64,000 nt of DNA from Paenibacillus hunanensis (GTDB lineage: Bacteria > Bacillota > Bacilli > Paenibacillales > Paenibacillaceae), in contig NZ_BMMB01000006.1 of the NCBI RefSeq assembly GCF_014645615.1, positions 124,001-188,000 of the forward strand, in the 5' to 3' direction. The position numbers were made by a program, and so were the translations under genes. A model generated the notes under the pieces. The model made no database searches. It saw nothing but the letters and a program-made list of their open reading frames with translations, and was not told the origin of the DNA. Of this stretch, positions 49,609 through 58,960 are shown one piece after another (position 1 is the first letter of the stretch; the number at the start of each line of letters is the position of its first letter).

Positions 49609-50622
49609 TTACGAGCCTTGCAGCGTGATTTTGATATCACCCGAGATCAGCTTTTGCTTCAGGTCCTCCAGCTGCTTTTGCTGGTCATCCGATAGCTCAA
49701 CGAGATGAATTGGAGCCAGACCGACACCGCCATCTTGCAGACCGAATACCATGTCTTTTTTCGGGAATGTTTTATTGCTTTGAATATATGTTTGTGTCGC
49801 ATTATATAGTGCGACATCGATATTTTTAACCATGGAGGAGATGACCGATTTTTCAGCTAAGAAGAATTGATCGCTATCTACACCGATCGAGTAAATGCCT
49901 TTTTTCTGAGCTTCTTCTAATCCACCGACACCGGTCAGACCTGCAACGGTATAAATCACATCGGTTCCATCATCATCAATCATTTTGGTAGCAGCGGCAG
50001 AGCCAAGCTCTGGCTTACCAAAGTCTCCAGTATAATTCACAACGACGCTGGAGGATGGATTGACCGCAAGTGCGCCCTGTTCAAAGCCACTTTGGAATTT
50101 ATGGAGAAGAGGAGTTTCGATTCCGCCAATAAAGCCGAGCTTGCCTGTTTTACTAGCCATTGCTGCAAGCGCGCCGGCAAGGAAGCTGCCTTCTTCTTCT
50201 TTAAATGTAATCGAAGCAACATTGGGCAAATCTGATTTTTCGTCAATAAGTATAAACTGACGATCTGGATGACTCTTGGCAGCGGTTTCCAGACTGTCCT
50301 TTACAGCATACCCAAGTCCGATAATCAGGTCATTGTTATTTGCAAGAAGCTGATTAAAGCCTTCGTCATACGTTTTGGTGTCTGAAATCTCTCTGTAGTC
50401 AAACAGAATCTTGCCTTCATCGCGAGCACGAATAAGGCCATTAAAAGCACCGTCACTGAAGGACTGATCACCAAGTCCGATATCAGATAACACGATACCA
50501 ACTTTGAGCCTTCCCGTGTCTGCCGAAGCGACAGGTTGTTTGTTCGAGCAGGCACTAAGAAGCAGAACTGCGGCTAGAATGATAAGCCCGCTAATTTTTT
50601 TCCAATGATTGTTTGTATACAC
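49609..50622 (-). CDS. BMP-family (Med/PnrA-like) substrate-binding lipoprotein
   Basis: 337 aa with GTG start (AGAGAGG nine bases upstream). Lipobox LLLSACS, then a type-I periplasmic-binding fold of the BMP family (LKVGIVLSDIGLGDQSFSDG; IGLGYAVKDSLETAAKSHPD; KLGFIGGIETPLLHKFQSGF; YTVAGLTGVGGLEEAQKKGI). Family members bind purine nucleosides in ABC importers (PnrA/TmpC, RnsB) or act as a positive regulator of ComK (Med). No ABC permease or ATPase gene is next to it; instead a chemoreceptor gene follows. A ligand-presenting role in taxis is therefore plausible, perhaps for nucleosides. Confidence 0.9.
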   Translation of the reverse strand: MYTNNHWKKISGLIILAAVLLLSACSNKQPVASADTGRLKVGIVLSDIGLGDQSFSDGAFNGLIRARDEGKILFDYREISDTKTYDEGFNQLLANNNDLIIGLGYAVKDSLETAAKSHPDRQFILIDEKSDLPNVASITFKEEEGSFLAGALAAMASKTGKLGFIGGIETPLLHKFQSGFEQGALAVNPSSSVVVNYTGDFGKPELGSAAATKMIDDDGTDVIYTVAGLTGVGGLEEAQKKGIYSIGVDSDQFFLAEKSVISSMVKNIDVALYNATQTYIQSNKTFPKKDMVFGLQDGGVGLAPIHLVELSDDQQKQLEDLKQKLISGDIKITLQGS

Positions 50623-50662
50623 TGGCGATTTCCTCTCTGATTCGAAATACGTTTCAAAGGGT

Positions 50663-50689
50663 ATATCGGATATCCAAGTCAGTTAGTTA
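50663..50689 (-). promoter_or_regulatory. SigD-like promoter of the BMP-chemoreceptor operon
   Basis: Minus strand TAAC (50686-50689), 15-base spacer, TCCGATAT (50663-50670); the SigD consensus is TAAA-N15-GCCGATAT. About 40 bases before the GTG start. Confidence 0.62.
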
Positions 50690-50875
50690 AGATGCTACAC
50701 CAATGTAAACGTTAACAATTCAAAAGTTAATCTTCCGATGACGCTTTAGGGTAACTTTATCAAATTAATGCTTGGATGCAGACCTGTGACAGGGTATGAT
50801 AGGAGTTAATCAATTTTGCAACATCTGCATATGCGATGCATAGGGATGAATACTATCGTTAACTGGGGGAAGAGT

Positions 50876-52276
50876 ATGAAGTATATCAGCACGAGAGGAC
50901 AGGTTGAGCCAAAGGGCTTTATCGATACTGTACTGATGGGACTTGCCGATGATGGCGGTTTGATGGTGCCAGAGAAGGTGCCGACCGTTTCGGAAAGCAC
51001 GCTTCAAGCATGGAGCAAGCTAAGCTATATTGACCTGTTCCTGAATATATTTGCTCTGTATGTAGAGGATGAGATTCCGGCAGACGATCTACGTCAGCTT
51101 GCAGAACGCAGCTATGCGAACTTCCGCCATCCAGAGGTTGCTCCGGTGCGGCAAATTAACGATTCGCTTCATATTATGGAGCTGTTCCATGGCCCTACCT
51201 TTGCGTTTAAGGATGTAGCGCTTCAATTCATGGGTGAATTTTATTCTTACATTTCCAAAAAATACGGTGAAGTCATTCACATTCTGGGTGCTACCTCCGG
51301 CGATACCGGCGCAGCAGCCATTCAAGGTGTACGTGGTAAAGAAGGCATCAAAATCTGTATCCTGCATCCACACAATCGGGTGAGTAAAGTACAGGAGCTA
51401 CAAATGACGACAGTAGACGATCAAAACGTGCTCAATCTGTCGGTCAAAGGCAACTTTGATGATTGCCAGAAAATTATTAAAGATCTGTTCGCTGATCTGC
51501 CATTCAAAAAGCAGCATCATCTGCGTGCGATCAACTCCATTAACTTTGTACGGATTCTGGCACAGACCGTGTACTACTTCTACGCTTACTTCCGCGTGGA
51601 GGAAGCAGCGGCAGGTCGCAAAATCAATATCTGTGTGCCATCCGGTAACTTTGGTAACATCTTCTCTGGTTTCCTGGCGCAGAAGATGGGACTGCCGATC
51701 CATAAGCTGATCATTGCGACGAATGAAAATAATATTCTGGAGCGCTTTGTGAAAACAGGCGAATATGAGCCTGGTGATTTCCGCAGCACACATAGCCCAT
51801 CGATGGACATTCAGGTGGCAAGTAACTTTGAGCGTTATCTGTACTATTTCCTGAACGAGGATGCTTCCAAAGTAGCGGCCTACATGCAGCAGCTACAACG
51901 TGAAGGTCAAATCGTACTGTCCGGTGCGGATCTGGAGCAGGTGCAGCGCGACTTTGTCGCACATGGCGCATCCAATGCAGAATGCCTGGACGAGATTCGT
52001 AAATATAAGCAGGAATATGACTATCTGCTTGATCCACACACCGCCTGCGGTATTGCGGCATACGAGCAATACAATGGTGAGGATGAAGTGTGTGTAACAC
52101 TGGCAACGGCGCATCCTGCCAAGTTTGACGAGGCGATTATCTTATGTGATATAAAGCAGGAATTCCCTGCACCAATCGCTGCGCTGTTCGATATGCCACA
52201 GCATCAGACGGTGATCGACCATGATAAGGATGAGGTTGTACGCCAGCTTGAATCGTTTTATACATTGCAGGTGTAA
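50876..52276 (+). CDS. thrC: Threonine synthase (long form)
   Basis: PLP enzyme that converts O-phosphohomoserine to threonine. 466 aa; this is the longer E. coli/yeast-like class, not the ~350-aa B. subtilis class. Visible are the N-terminal MKYISTRGQ and DDGGLMVPE, PLP lysine in GPTFAFKDVALQFM, SGDTGAAAIQGV, and the PLP-phosphate loop PSGNFGNIFSG. The ATG at 50876 has GGGGGAAG upstream and matches the family start; the frame is open to 50816. It is monocistronic, ended by a terminator, and no hom or thrB is in the window. Confidence 0.95.
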   Translation: MKYISTRGQVEPKGFIDTVLMGLADDGGLMVPEKVPTVSESTLQAWSKLSYIDLFLNIFALYVEDEIPADDLRQLAERSYANFRHPEVAPVRQINDSLHIMELFHGPTFAFKDVALQFMGEFYSYISKKYGEVIHILGATSGDTGAAAIQGVRGKEGIKICILHPHNRVSKVQELQMTTVDDQNVLNLSVKGNFDDCQKIIKDLFADLPFKKQHHLRAINSINFVRILAQTVYYFYAYFRVEEAAAGRKINICVPSGNFGNIFSGFLAQKMGLPIHKLIIATNENNILERFVKTGEYEPGDFRSTHSPSMDIQVASNFERYLYYFLNEDASKVAAYMQQLQREGQIVLSGADLEQVQRDFVAHGASNAECLDEIRKYKQEYDYLLDPHTACGIAAYEQYNGEDEVCVTLATAHPAKFDEAIILCDIKQEFPAPIAALFDMPQHQTVIDHDKDEVVRQLESFYTLQV

Positions 52277-52296
52277 TTACAAAATATAAGTATTCC

Positions 52297-52326
52297 GAAA
52301 CCGTAGCCTATGGCTGCGGTTTTTTG
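52297..52326 (+). terminator. Terminator of thrC
   Basis: GAAACCGTAGCC / GGCTGCGGTTTT with a three-base loop and TTTTTT. Confidence 0.88.
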
Positions 52327-52501
52327 ATTTGTAAATAGAATGGATGAATAACAGATAACGATTCCAACTCTGTTTGGGTGAACATCTTCATAATATTGTG
52401 TTTTCACAAAAAACTAGGCATAGTAGATGTAGAAGCCGTAAAACGCATAAAAAATAAACTGATTCATAGGGATTTGTGCAGAGCATGAAGGGATGAGACA
52501 A

Positions 52502-53815
52502 ATGACATTTCAACATCAACTGGAACGCTTGAAACTACAATGGAATGATCTGTTAGAGACGTTGCAGCATAAAGGTGCAGACGTAATCCATATATATGAA
52601 GAACCTGTAAAAGATAATCAGCTTGCTGAACTGGAGCAACAGCTTGGGATAGAGTTACCTGATGAGCTAAGACAGATGCTGGCTATGGCATCTGAAGCAA
52701 GAATGGGATGGACGCTGCCACATGAATCTTTGGTGCCATTTGGTGCCAATGGAGATTGGGGATGGTCGTTTCAGGCAATATACTGGCTGGATGTGTGGCA
52801 ACTGGAGGAAGCCGTGAATCCTACACGCTATCTTACTTTTTGCCCTGGCTACAATGGAGATAGTCTTGTGCTTGATATGCACGCACCATCCAAGCAACAT
52901 GCAGTGTTAAGCTGGAATCATGAGACAGGCGATTTTCAATTTCTTGCACCTTCACTCGGTGAATTTTTTGAGCGTGTGACAATCATGTATGGAATTGGAG
53001 CAGAATCATGGCAATATGAACCGTTTATCGATTATAGCGGCTTGAACGTCGATCATCCTCATTCACTAAAGTGGCGTGCTTGGATGCATGATTATGTGCA
53101 TCTAACACTCGAAAAGGCACAGGCAACATTGGAGGGACTTATTCGTTATACTGAGGTGTCTGGTGTAGTAGACGTTTCATTGCGCTCAGCGTTTCATCAT
53201 TTTGCACCGGAACTTATACTTCAAGCATGGCAGAAACGCATTAATGAGGAATCAGATCGTGGTATACGTGAGACATTGATGAAGTACATCGGTGATATTT
53301 GTTATACACATGCGGCAGATTGGGTACGTTCGCTGTGGAGATCACACGCTGAGGAGCGAATCAATGCGTCCGTGTTGACGTATTTGACAGTACGATGTTT
53401 ACCAGAATCTGAAGGTTTGAAACTTGTGTTTAACGAGCTAGAGCAGATGGAGCAGACAAGTCGCCTCAATGGATATACGGCATGTGCATGGCTGAAGCCT
53501 TTTACAAGTCGTAAGGTGATTGAGTGGATGTTCCTTGGTCAGCGTGTCAGCTATCCCTATGATGGCTGGGATCGTCTCTTTGCCTGTTCTGCACCGTCAG
53601 CGGAGGATATCTGGCAATGGCTTGGTGGGAGTACGGTGCAGCAACAAGTCGTCATTAGTGCACTGGCAATGCTAGAAAATGTACAGACGATTTTTCCAGA
53701 GCAGGCTCAGTTGCAGCATACGCTGGGATTGCTGGAACAACAATTAGACAAAGCCGTTACGAAAAAAGAAAAAAATCTGGTGAACGGTGCTGTTCACGCG
53801 CTGAACAAACTATAA
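52502..53815 (+). CDS. SMI1/KNR4-type protein with helical repeat C-terminus
   Basis: 437 aa, soluble. The first ~165 residues form an SMI1/KNR4 (SUKH) domain: DNQLAELEQQLGIELPDELR, then GDWGWSFQAIYWLDVWQLEE and GDSLVLDMHAPS. The rest (~270 residues) is helical with a HEAT-like rhythm (LRSAFHHFAPELILQAWQKR). SUKH domains are common immunity proteins against polymorphic toxins but also occur in other roles; no toxin gene is adjacent. AAGGG nine bases before the ATG at 52502 favours this start over 52493. It is a monocistronic gene, with codon use AT-richer than thrC. Confidence 0.82.
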   Translation: MTFQHQLERLKLQWNDLLETLQHKGADVIHIYEEPVKDNQLAELEQQLGIELPDELRQMLAMASEARMGWTLPHESLVPFGANGDWGWSFQAIYWLDVWQLEEAVNPTRYLTFCPGYNGDSLVLDMHAPSKQHAVLSWNHETGDFQFLAPSLGEFFERVTIMYGIGAESWQYEPFIDYSGLNVDHPHSLKWRAWMHDYVHLTLEKAQATLEGLIRYTEVSGVVDVSLRSAFHHFAPELILQAWQKRINEESDRGIRETLMKYIGDICYTHAADWVRSLWRSHAEERINASVLTYLTVRCLPESEGLKLVFNELEQMEQTSRLNGYTACAWLKPFTSRKVIEWMFLGQRVSYPYDGWDRLFACSAPSAEDIWQWLGGSTVQQQVVISALAMLENVQTIFPEQAQLQHTLGLLEQQLDKAVTKKEKNLVNGAVHALNKL

Positions 53816-53870
53816 ATACAGTCTTATTATAGACACGACAACATTTCATACATCAAAGGTGGTCATTACA

Positions 53871-54275
53871 TTGGAAATTCAGCATCGTATTCCGTCAATC
53901 GACGAGTATTTGCATTTGCGTAAGATTGCTGGCTTGAGTGAGATGAGCCAGGAAGGTGCGGCAAAGGGATTGCCGCTCAGTCTGTTTGCAGTTGTACTGG
54001 AGGAGCAGGGCGAAGCGATTGGCATGGGACGTGTAGTAGGCGATGGCGGTTTATTTTTCCATGTGACCGATATTGCTGTGCATCCCGATCATCAGGGGAA
54101 AGGCTATGGAAAAGCCATCATGGGCGAGATTAGAGATTATTTGCAACAACATATGCCACCGCGTGCAATGGCTACATTGTTCGCCGATGTACCGGCAGAT
54201 CGACTGTACGCGCAATTCGGATTTGAATACGCGGCACCAGCATCGCTGGGCATGTGGTTACGGCAGTCGTCATAA
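53871..54275 (+). CDS. GNAT-family N-acetyltransferase
   Basis: 134 aa. The acetyl-CoA binding core is clear: VTDIAVHPDHQGKGYGKAIM (motif V followed by the Q/R-x-x-G-x-G/A pyrophosphate loop), then YAQFGFEYA near the end. A TTG at 53871 has AAAGGTGG about eight bases upstream; the GTG at 53859 lies within that site. Substrate unknown. It follows the SMI1/KNR4 gene by 55 bases and could share its transcript. Confidence 0.9.
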   Translation: MEIQHRIPSIDEYLHLRKIAGLSEMSQEGAAKGLPLSLFAVVLEEQGEAIGMGRVVGDGGLFFHVTDIAVHPDHQGKGYGKAIMGEIRDYLQQHMPPRAMATLFADVPADRLYAQFGFEYAAPASLGMWLRQSS

Positions 54276-54458
54276 AGAAATGACGGTATAGCCTGACAGC
54301 GATAAGAAGTGGCGTGAGCAGAAGCTATATAAGAATAGGAATGATTTGACTTTTTACTGGAACGTTATGCAAGGCAGACGTATAATAGGACTGTTGTTGT
54401 AAAATGAAAACCGTTCGGGGATCGGTAGCCTGAAACGGACATGAATGATGTGCCGTCA

Positions 54459-54480
54459 GACTGCGCTGCCCCGCACAGTC
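54459..54480 (+). promoter_or_regulatory. Hairpin touching the aspA ribosome binding site
   Basis: GACTGCGC / GCACAGTC (one C-A mismatch) with loop TGCCCC ends at the base before the ribosome binding site GGAGG (54481-54485). A possible translational control element. Confidence 0.35.
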
Positions 54481-54493
54481 GGAGGAATGAGTA

Positions 54494-55903
54494 GTGAGAA
54501 TAGAGAAAGATTTTCTGGGCACCAAAGAAGTTCCCGATGAGGCGTATTATGGCATTCAGACCCTGCGTGCAGTAGAGAACTTTCCGATTACTGGACAGAA
54601 GCTGCATCCTGAATTGATCCGCGCGATGGCAATGGTCAAAAAAGGAGCGGCACTGGCGAATATGGAGCTGTCCCGTCTGTATGGACCAAAAGGCGAAGCG
54701 ATTGTACAGGCAGCCGATGAGATTCTGGAAGGTCGCTGGATTGACCAGTTTATCGTCGATCCGATTCAGGGTGGTGCTGGAACATCGATCAATATGAATA
54801 CGAATGAAGTGATTGCGAACCGTGCGCTTGAGATTATGGGTAAGGAAAAAGGCGCATACGTTGATATTAGTCCGAATAACCATGTGAATATGGCGCAATC
54901 TACGAATGATGCATTCCCGACAGCGATTCATATCGCTACACTGTCTATGATCGAGAAGCTGCTCGTAGCGATGCGTGAGCTACAGCAATCGTTCCAGACC
55001 AAAGCAGATGAATTTGATACGGTTATTAAAATGGGGCGTACGCATCTACAGGATGCTGTGCCGATTCGTCTTGGTCAGGAGTTCCAATCGTATGCACGCG
55101 TGCTTGGTCGTGACATTCAGCGTGTAGAGAATACACGCGAGAATCTGCTACATATTAATATGGGCGCAACCGCAGTCGGTACAGGTCTGAATGCGGATCG
55201 CCGTTATATTGTGCGTGTGGCTGAGATTCTAGCAGACATTAGTGGCTTCCCACTGGCAGCATCCGATCATCTGGTCGATGCCACGCAAAATACCGATGCC
55301 TACACCGAGGTATCGGCTGCACTAAAAATCTGTATGATGAACATGTCCAAAGTGGCAAACGATATCCGTCTGATGGCTTCTGGTCCCTATGCAGGCTTGA
55401 ATGAGCTGAACCTGCCAGCACGTCAGCCAGGCTCCTCGATCATGCCGGGTAAGGTCAATCCAGTGATGTGCGAAGTGATTAATCAGATTGCCTTCCAGGT
55501 TATCGGTAACGATAATACGATCTGCCTTGCATCTGAAGCTGGACAGCTGGAGCTGAACGTTATGGAGCCAGTACTGGTGTACAATCTGCTGCAATCGCTG
55601 GAAATTATGAAGCAGGGCTTCACGGTGTTCCGTTTGCATTGCATCGATGGTATTCAGGCCAATGTCGAGCGTTGCCGTCAGTATGTGGAGCGTAGTGTCG
55701 GTGTCATTACTGCACTCAACCCGCATCTGGGCTATGAGGTGGTATCCCGTATTGCGCGTGAAGCGATTCAAACGGGCAAATCAGTACGTGAGCTGTGCTT
55801 GCTGTACAACGTATTGACCGAAGAAGAACTGAACATTATTCTTGATCCGTATCAGATGACCGAGCCGGGCATTGCTGGCGAAGAGCTGCTGCATAAGGAT
55901 TAA
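54494..55903 (+). CDS. aspA: Aspartate ammonia-lyase (aspartase)
   Basis: Reversible deamination of aspartate to fumarate and ammonia. 469 aa, homotetramer of the aspartase/fumarase superfamily. The signature loop is GSSIMPGKVNPV with the catalytic Ser; other blocks are GGAGTSINMNTNEVIANRAL, the SxxxT-type VNMAQSTNDAFPTAIHIA, and MGRTHLQDAVPIRLGQEF. The GTG start has GGAGG eight bases upstream. A short hairpin abuts this site. The product fumarate links it to C4-dicarboxylate uptake, though the symporter gene is 22 kb away. Monocistronic. Confidence 0.97.
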   Translation: MRIEKDFLGTKEVPDEAYYGIQTLRAVENFPITGQKLHPELIRAMAMVKKGAALANMELSRLYGPKGEAIVQAADEILEGRWIDQFIVDPIQGGAGTSINMNTNEVIANRALEIMGKEKGAYVDISPNNHVNMAQSTNDAFPTAIHIATLSMIEKLLVAMRELQQSFQTKADEFDTVIKMGRTHLQDAVPIRLGQEFQSYARVLGRDIQRVENTRENLLHINMGATAVGTGLNADRRYIVRVAEILADISGFPLAASDHLVDATQNTDAYTEVSAALKICMMNMSKVANDIRLMASGPYAGLNELNLPARQPGSSIMPGKVNPVMCEVINQIAFQVIGNDNTICLASEAGQLELNVMEPVLVYNLLQSLEIMKQGFTVFRLHCIDGIQANVERCRQYVERSVGVITALNPHLGYEVVSRIAREAIQTGKSVRELCLLYNVLTEEELNIILDPYQMTEPGIAGEELLHKD

Positions 55904-56280
55904 GACTAACGATAGCATCATATTTTTCTAAGCCATGTGTACGGTATTGCTTAGCCGATACAGTTTGCTTTCAGGCAAGCTATAGCGAATAAAAGTATCT
56001 TAATACAGGCGCTCGTTAAAAGGCTATTCCTTCAGTAGAATAGCCTTTTTTACATGGTTCTGTCATTTTCGCATCGTACTGGCAAATATGTTATAGTGCA
56101 TGTAGGCATCTGGCTGTATACGTTTACTTGCATAGATCATGCCTGTCATTTTACCGAAAACGTATCGAAAAGCCTTGTTTTACGTGCCCTGTGCAGTATT
56201 CTATTATTCAGAACGGAGGGATAGCTAAGTAACTCATTGAAACAGAGCTTGTACATCGTGGACAGAGAGGAAGGATATTA
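55904..56280. other. Intergenic stretch after aspA
   Basis: Contains the aspA terminator. No convincing promoter boxes for the secreted protein gene downstream, and no gene. Confidence 0.5.
56018..56051 (+). terminator. Terminator of aspA
   Basis: AAAGGCTATTC / GAATAGCCTTT with an eight-base loop and a T-run. Confidence 0.9.
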
Positions 56281-57558
56281 ATGAAGATGAAACGTTACCT
56301 GCTACAATCAACGATTGGAATTGGCGTGAGTGCAGCACTGCTAAGTGGAAGCGTATGGCTGCCAGCTGCAAGTCATGCACCGGTTGCTAGTGCCGCGGCA
56401 TCCTCTGGCGTCGATGTGACCTCCAGTATGGAGAAATTAGGACAGCCATTCAAGGGCGGCCCTTATGCGCGTAATGTATGGGATATGCAGGTGTATGATG
56501 GCAAAATCTATCTGGGTAGTGGGAACAGCAGTAATTCCGGGCCGTCGCCTAATGCTGGGCCTGTGCCGATTATTTACTTTGATCCATCCAGCAGTAAGTT
56601 TGTAACTGAAAAGGTGGTATCGACAGACAGCAAAACAGGGGAGTCGGTCACACGCGAGCTGACTGCGGATGAGCAGATCGATACGTTTAAAATTTTGAAG
56701 GGCAAGCTGTACATACCGGGGAACGATTCGGTCGTACCGGGCTGGAAATACGGCAACTTCTACGAATTAGGCAAGGATAGCTGGACGGAGTATCAAAACA
56801 TTCCTGATGCCCTGCACGTTTACGATATGGCGTACTATCAGGGGAAGATGTTCGCCGCTGTTGGCACGGAGGATAGCCCGGTCGTGATGATGTCCGGTGA
56901 TGACGGCAAGACATGGGAGCAATTTGCCCGTATCGATGGCTATGGTAGCCGTGCGTATAAATTCTTCCAATTCAAAGGTAAGCTATACGCCGCCGCGATC
57001 ATTATGCCAGACAACAAAATCTGGGGTGACGAGACCCATGTACTCGCAATTGATAAAAGTCTAAAGGCAACGCAGGAAAAGGTAAATGGTAAAAACATCT
57101 TGCCCGGCATGACCTTCGTGCAGGAAGCGGGCAAAACGCCATACAGCCGAATTAGTAAAACGGTCGTTGTGAACAATAAGCTCGTCTATATTGCTGGTGA
57201 GTTATACAATGATTCGCAAACGATGCCAGAGGCGTTAATCGCAGCTAGTGATGTGAATAATGGCAAGCGTGTAGAGCTACCCGATGCCAAGGCAATTCCA
57301 ACCGATATGATCGTGCGTAATAATGTGCTGTATGTGCTCACGTATACGAAGCAAGCGGATGGAAGCTATATGAATCGGGTGTACAAAACACGCAATGTAA
57401 ATCAATGGTACCCGGTGCTGCAATTCAAGCAGAGCACCTATGCCAAATCACTTGAAGAGCTGAATGGCGACTTTTACTTTGGTCTGGGTACAGATACCGA
57501 GCCGCTTGCCGAATCAGCTGGACAGATTCTGCGTGTAAAGGCTGCTGCACTGAAATGA
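56281..57558 (+). CDS. Secreted beta-propeller-like protein, function unknown
   Basis: 425 aa. Signal peptide of about 40 residues ending near ASAAA. The mature part is a series of beta-rich repeats with recurring patterns such as VYDGKIYLGSG, ILKGKLYIPGNDS, YYQGKMFAAVGTED, FKGKLYAAAIIM, VNNKLVYIAGELYN, RNNVLYVLTYTK and LNGDFYFGLGTD. The spacing of the K-L-Y/V-Y strands (about 45-60 residues) suggests a six- or seven-bladed propeller of Kelch or sialidase type, without recognisable catalytic residues. GAGGAAGG upstream supports the ATG. It is a single gene and probably acts on the cell surface. Confidence 0.72.
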   Translation: MKMKRYLLQSTIGIGVSAALLSGSVWLPAASHAPVASAAASSGVDVTSSMEKLGQPFKGGPYARNVWDMQVYDGKIYLGSGNSSNSGPSPNAGPVPIIYFDPSSSKFVTEKVVSTDSKTGESVTRELTADEQIDTFKILKGKLYIPGNDSVVPGWKYGNFYELGKDSWTEYQNIPDALHVYDMAYYQGKMFAAVGTEDSPVVMMSGDDGKTWEQFARIDGYGSRAYKFFQFKGKLYAAAIIMPDNKIWGDETHVLAIDKSLKATQEKVNGKNILPGMTFVQEAGKTPYSRISKTVVVNNKLVYIAGELYNDSQTMPEALIAASDVNNGKRVELPDAKAIPTDMIVRNNVLYVLTYTKQADGSYMNRVYKTRNVNQWYPVLQFKQSTYAKSLEELNGDFYFGLGTDTEPLAESAGQILRVKAAALK

Positions 57559-57721
57559 TTAAGAAGCTGTGATGCATCTTTATGGAATACATCTGTATAA
57601 ATGATCTAGATGCACTATCTTTGACTGAGCTATACGCTTTGAATGAATAATCGGTACAGGATATCAGATCGTTCCGTTATAGAGCATATTATCTTATGTA
57701 TCGACAATAGAATAGACGAAC

Positions 57722-57771
57722 AATAAGCCGTCTGTTGTCACATTTTATTGTGACAGACAGACGGCTTATTG
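57722..57771. terminator. Bidirectional terminator overlapping a gene end
   Basis: AATAAGCCGTCTGT...TCACA / TGTGA...ACAGACGGCTTATT. The minus-strand gene stops at 57738, inside the stem, so its last codons form half of the terminator. A-T runs on both flanks serve both convergent genes. Confidence 0.85.
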
Positions 57772-58691
57772 TTATTATACTGCTGCTTTCCCTCAGGATG
57801 CAGGTTCATCGGCGGTGCAATTTTACGTGGTAGCATAAGTCCAAGTCGCTGTAGCTCCTGCAAAATGCAGCGCACGTGATAACGATAGATCATTAGCAGG
57901 TCTTCACCATGAGAGGTGAGCGGACGAGAGGAGGTAAACTGCACATCCAGCTTATTCGTTGCCTCTAATGAAGGCTCATCTGTTAGCAGCCGGAGCTGAC
58001 GCATATGGGAGTACGTATTATGATAAATATCGATCTCTTCCTCCAGATGCTCCATCATCGTGCGCTTTTTCTTATTCAGATGGAATTCCGATGTATATGT
58101 CTCATACACCTTTTCCAGCTCGGACATGTCTGCTTTCAGTGAGCTAATATGCACACCACCACCCTGACCGAGTAGCTCATGTGCAAGCTGAGTGAAATGC
58201 CGACGAAGAATTTTGCGCCGATGCTCCATTTGACGCTCATGCTTGGGTGGGAAAACGAGATAATTCACCGCCACCGCCACACCGATACCGATCAGCGTAT
58301 CGATTACCCGATTCATTCCATAAAACCATGGACTTTCACCGGGCTGCAAATTGAGCATAATCGCGAGAAAGACGATGCTGGCGATCGAGATTGATTTGTT
58401 CCATTGCAGTAGATTACAAATATAAATCACGACGACAATCCCAATCGCCGAGAAGAAGGCACTGTACGGATCGATCAGCGCAAAGGCAAGGCCGCAGATC
58501 GCACCTACAATCGTACCCATCACTCGATTTTTGCCGACTGTGTAGGAGTTGGTGACTGAATTTTCCATGGCAATGATCGTAGCGATTACCGCATAAAATG
58601 GATATTGCAGATGAAGTGCCTGTGAGATGAACAGACAGATAAACACCGCAAGTGCTGTTTTAATATTGCGCATACCAATAGCGTATTTCAT
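57738..58691 (-). CDS. Aromatic acid exporter family / FUSC-like membrane protein
   Basis: 317 aa. The N-terminal ~140 residues contain four to six hydrophobic segments of the ArAE_1/DUF939 type (LQYPFYAVIATIIAMENSVT; GKNRVMGTIVGAICGLAFAL; RVIDTLIGIGVAVAVNYLVF), and the C-terminal half is a cytoplasmic helical domain. Similar proteins (YgaE/YqjA type) are common in Bacilli; export of aromatic acids is inferred from distant AaeB-like relatives only. The stop codon lies within the shared terminator. The ribosome binding site (AAGGAAA) is about 12 bases from the ATG, a bit far. Confidence 0.85.
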   Translation of the reverse strand: MKYAIGMRNIKTALAVFICLFISQALHLQYPFYAVIATIIAMENSVTNSYTVGKNRVMGTIVGAICGLAFALIDPYSAFFSAIGIVVVIYICNLLQWNKSISIASIVFLAIMLNLQPGESPWFYGMNRVIDTLIGIGVAVAVNYLVFPPKHERQMEHRRKILRRHFTQLAHELLGQGGGVHISSLKADMSELEKVYETYTSEFHLNKKKRTMMEHLEEEIDIYHNTYSHMRQLRLLTDEPSLEATNKLDVQFTSSRPLTSHGEDLLMIYRYHVRCILQELQRLGLMLPRKIAPPMNLHPEGKQQYNNNKPSVCHNKM

Positions 58692-58842
58692 AGCAACAAT
58701 CGTTTCCTTCCTATATTCCGTTTATTCCGTTTGAATCATGAGGATTTATACTATAAAGGATTACCCGTTTATTGTCTATGTGGTTAATCTCAGTGTAGAA
58801 TATTTGTGTAAAATTGATATTTTTGATTTTTAGCAATTTAAT

Positions 58843-58856
58843 TTACATAAATGTAA
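58843..58856. promoter_or_regulatory. Palindrome upstream of the MarR gene
   Basis: TTACAT-AA-ATGTAA, perfect arms, about 105 bases before the MarR start, with a looser TTTACAT copy at ~58865. A likely operator for the MarR protein; similar TTACAT/ATGTAA arms occur upstream of the DsbA-like gene. Confidence 0.5.
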
Positions 58857-58960
58857 TTGCAATTTTTACATAGGTATGTTATTATTTGATATGTCAATGA
58901 TTGATGGGTCACATAATATGGATTGCATCGATCACGCTGGCCAGAAAGGAGTGTAGACTT

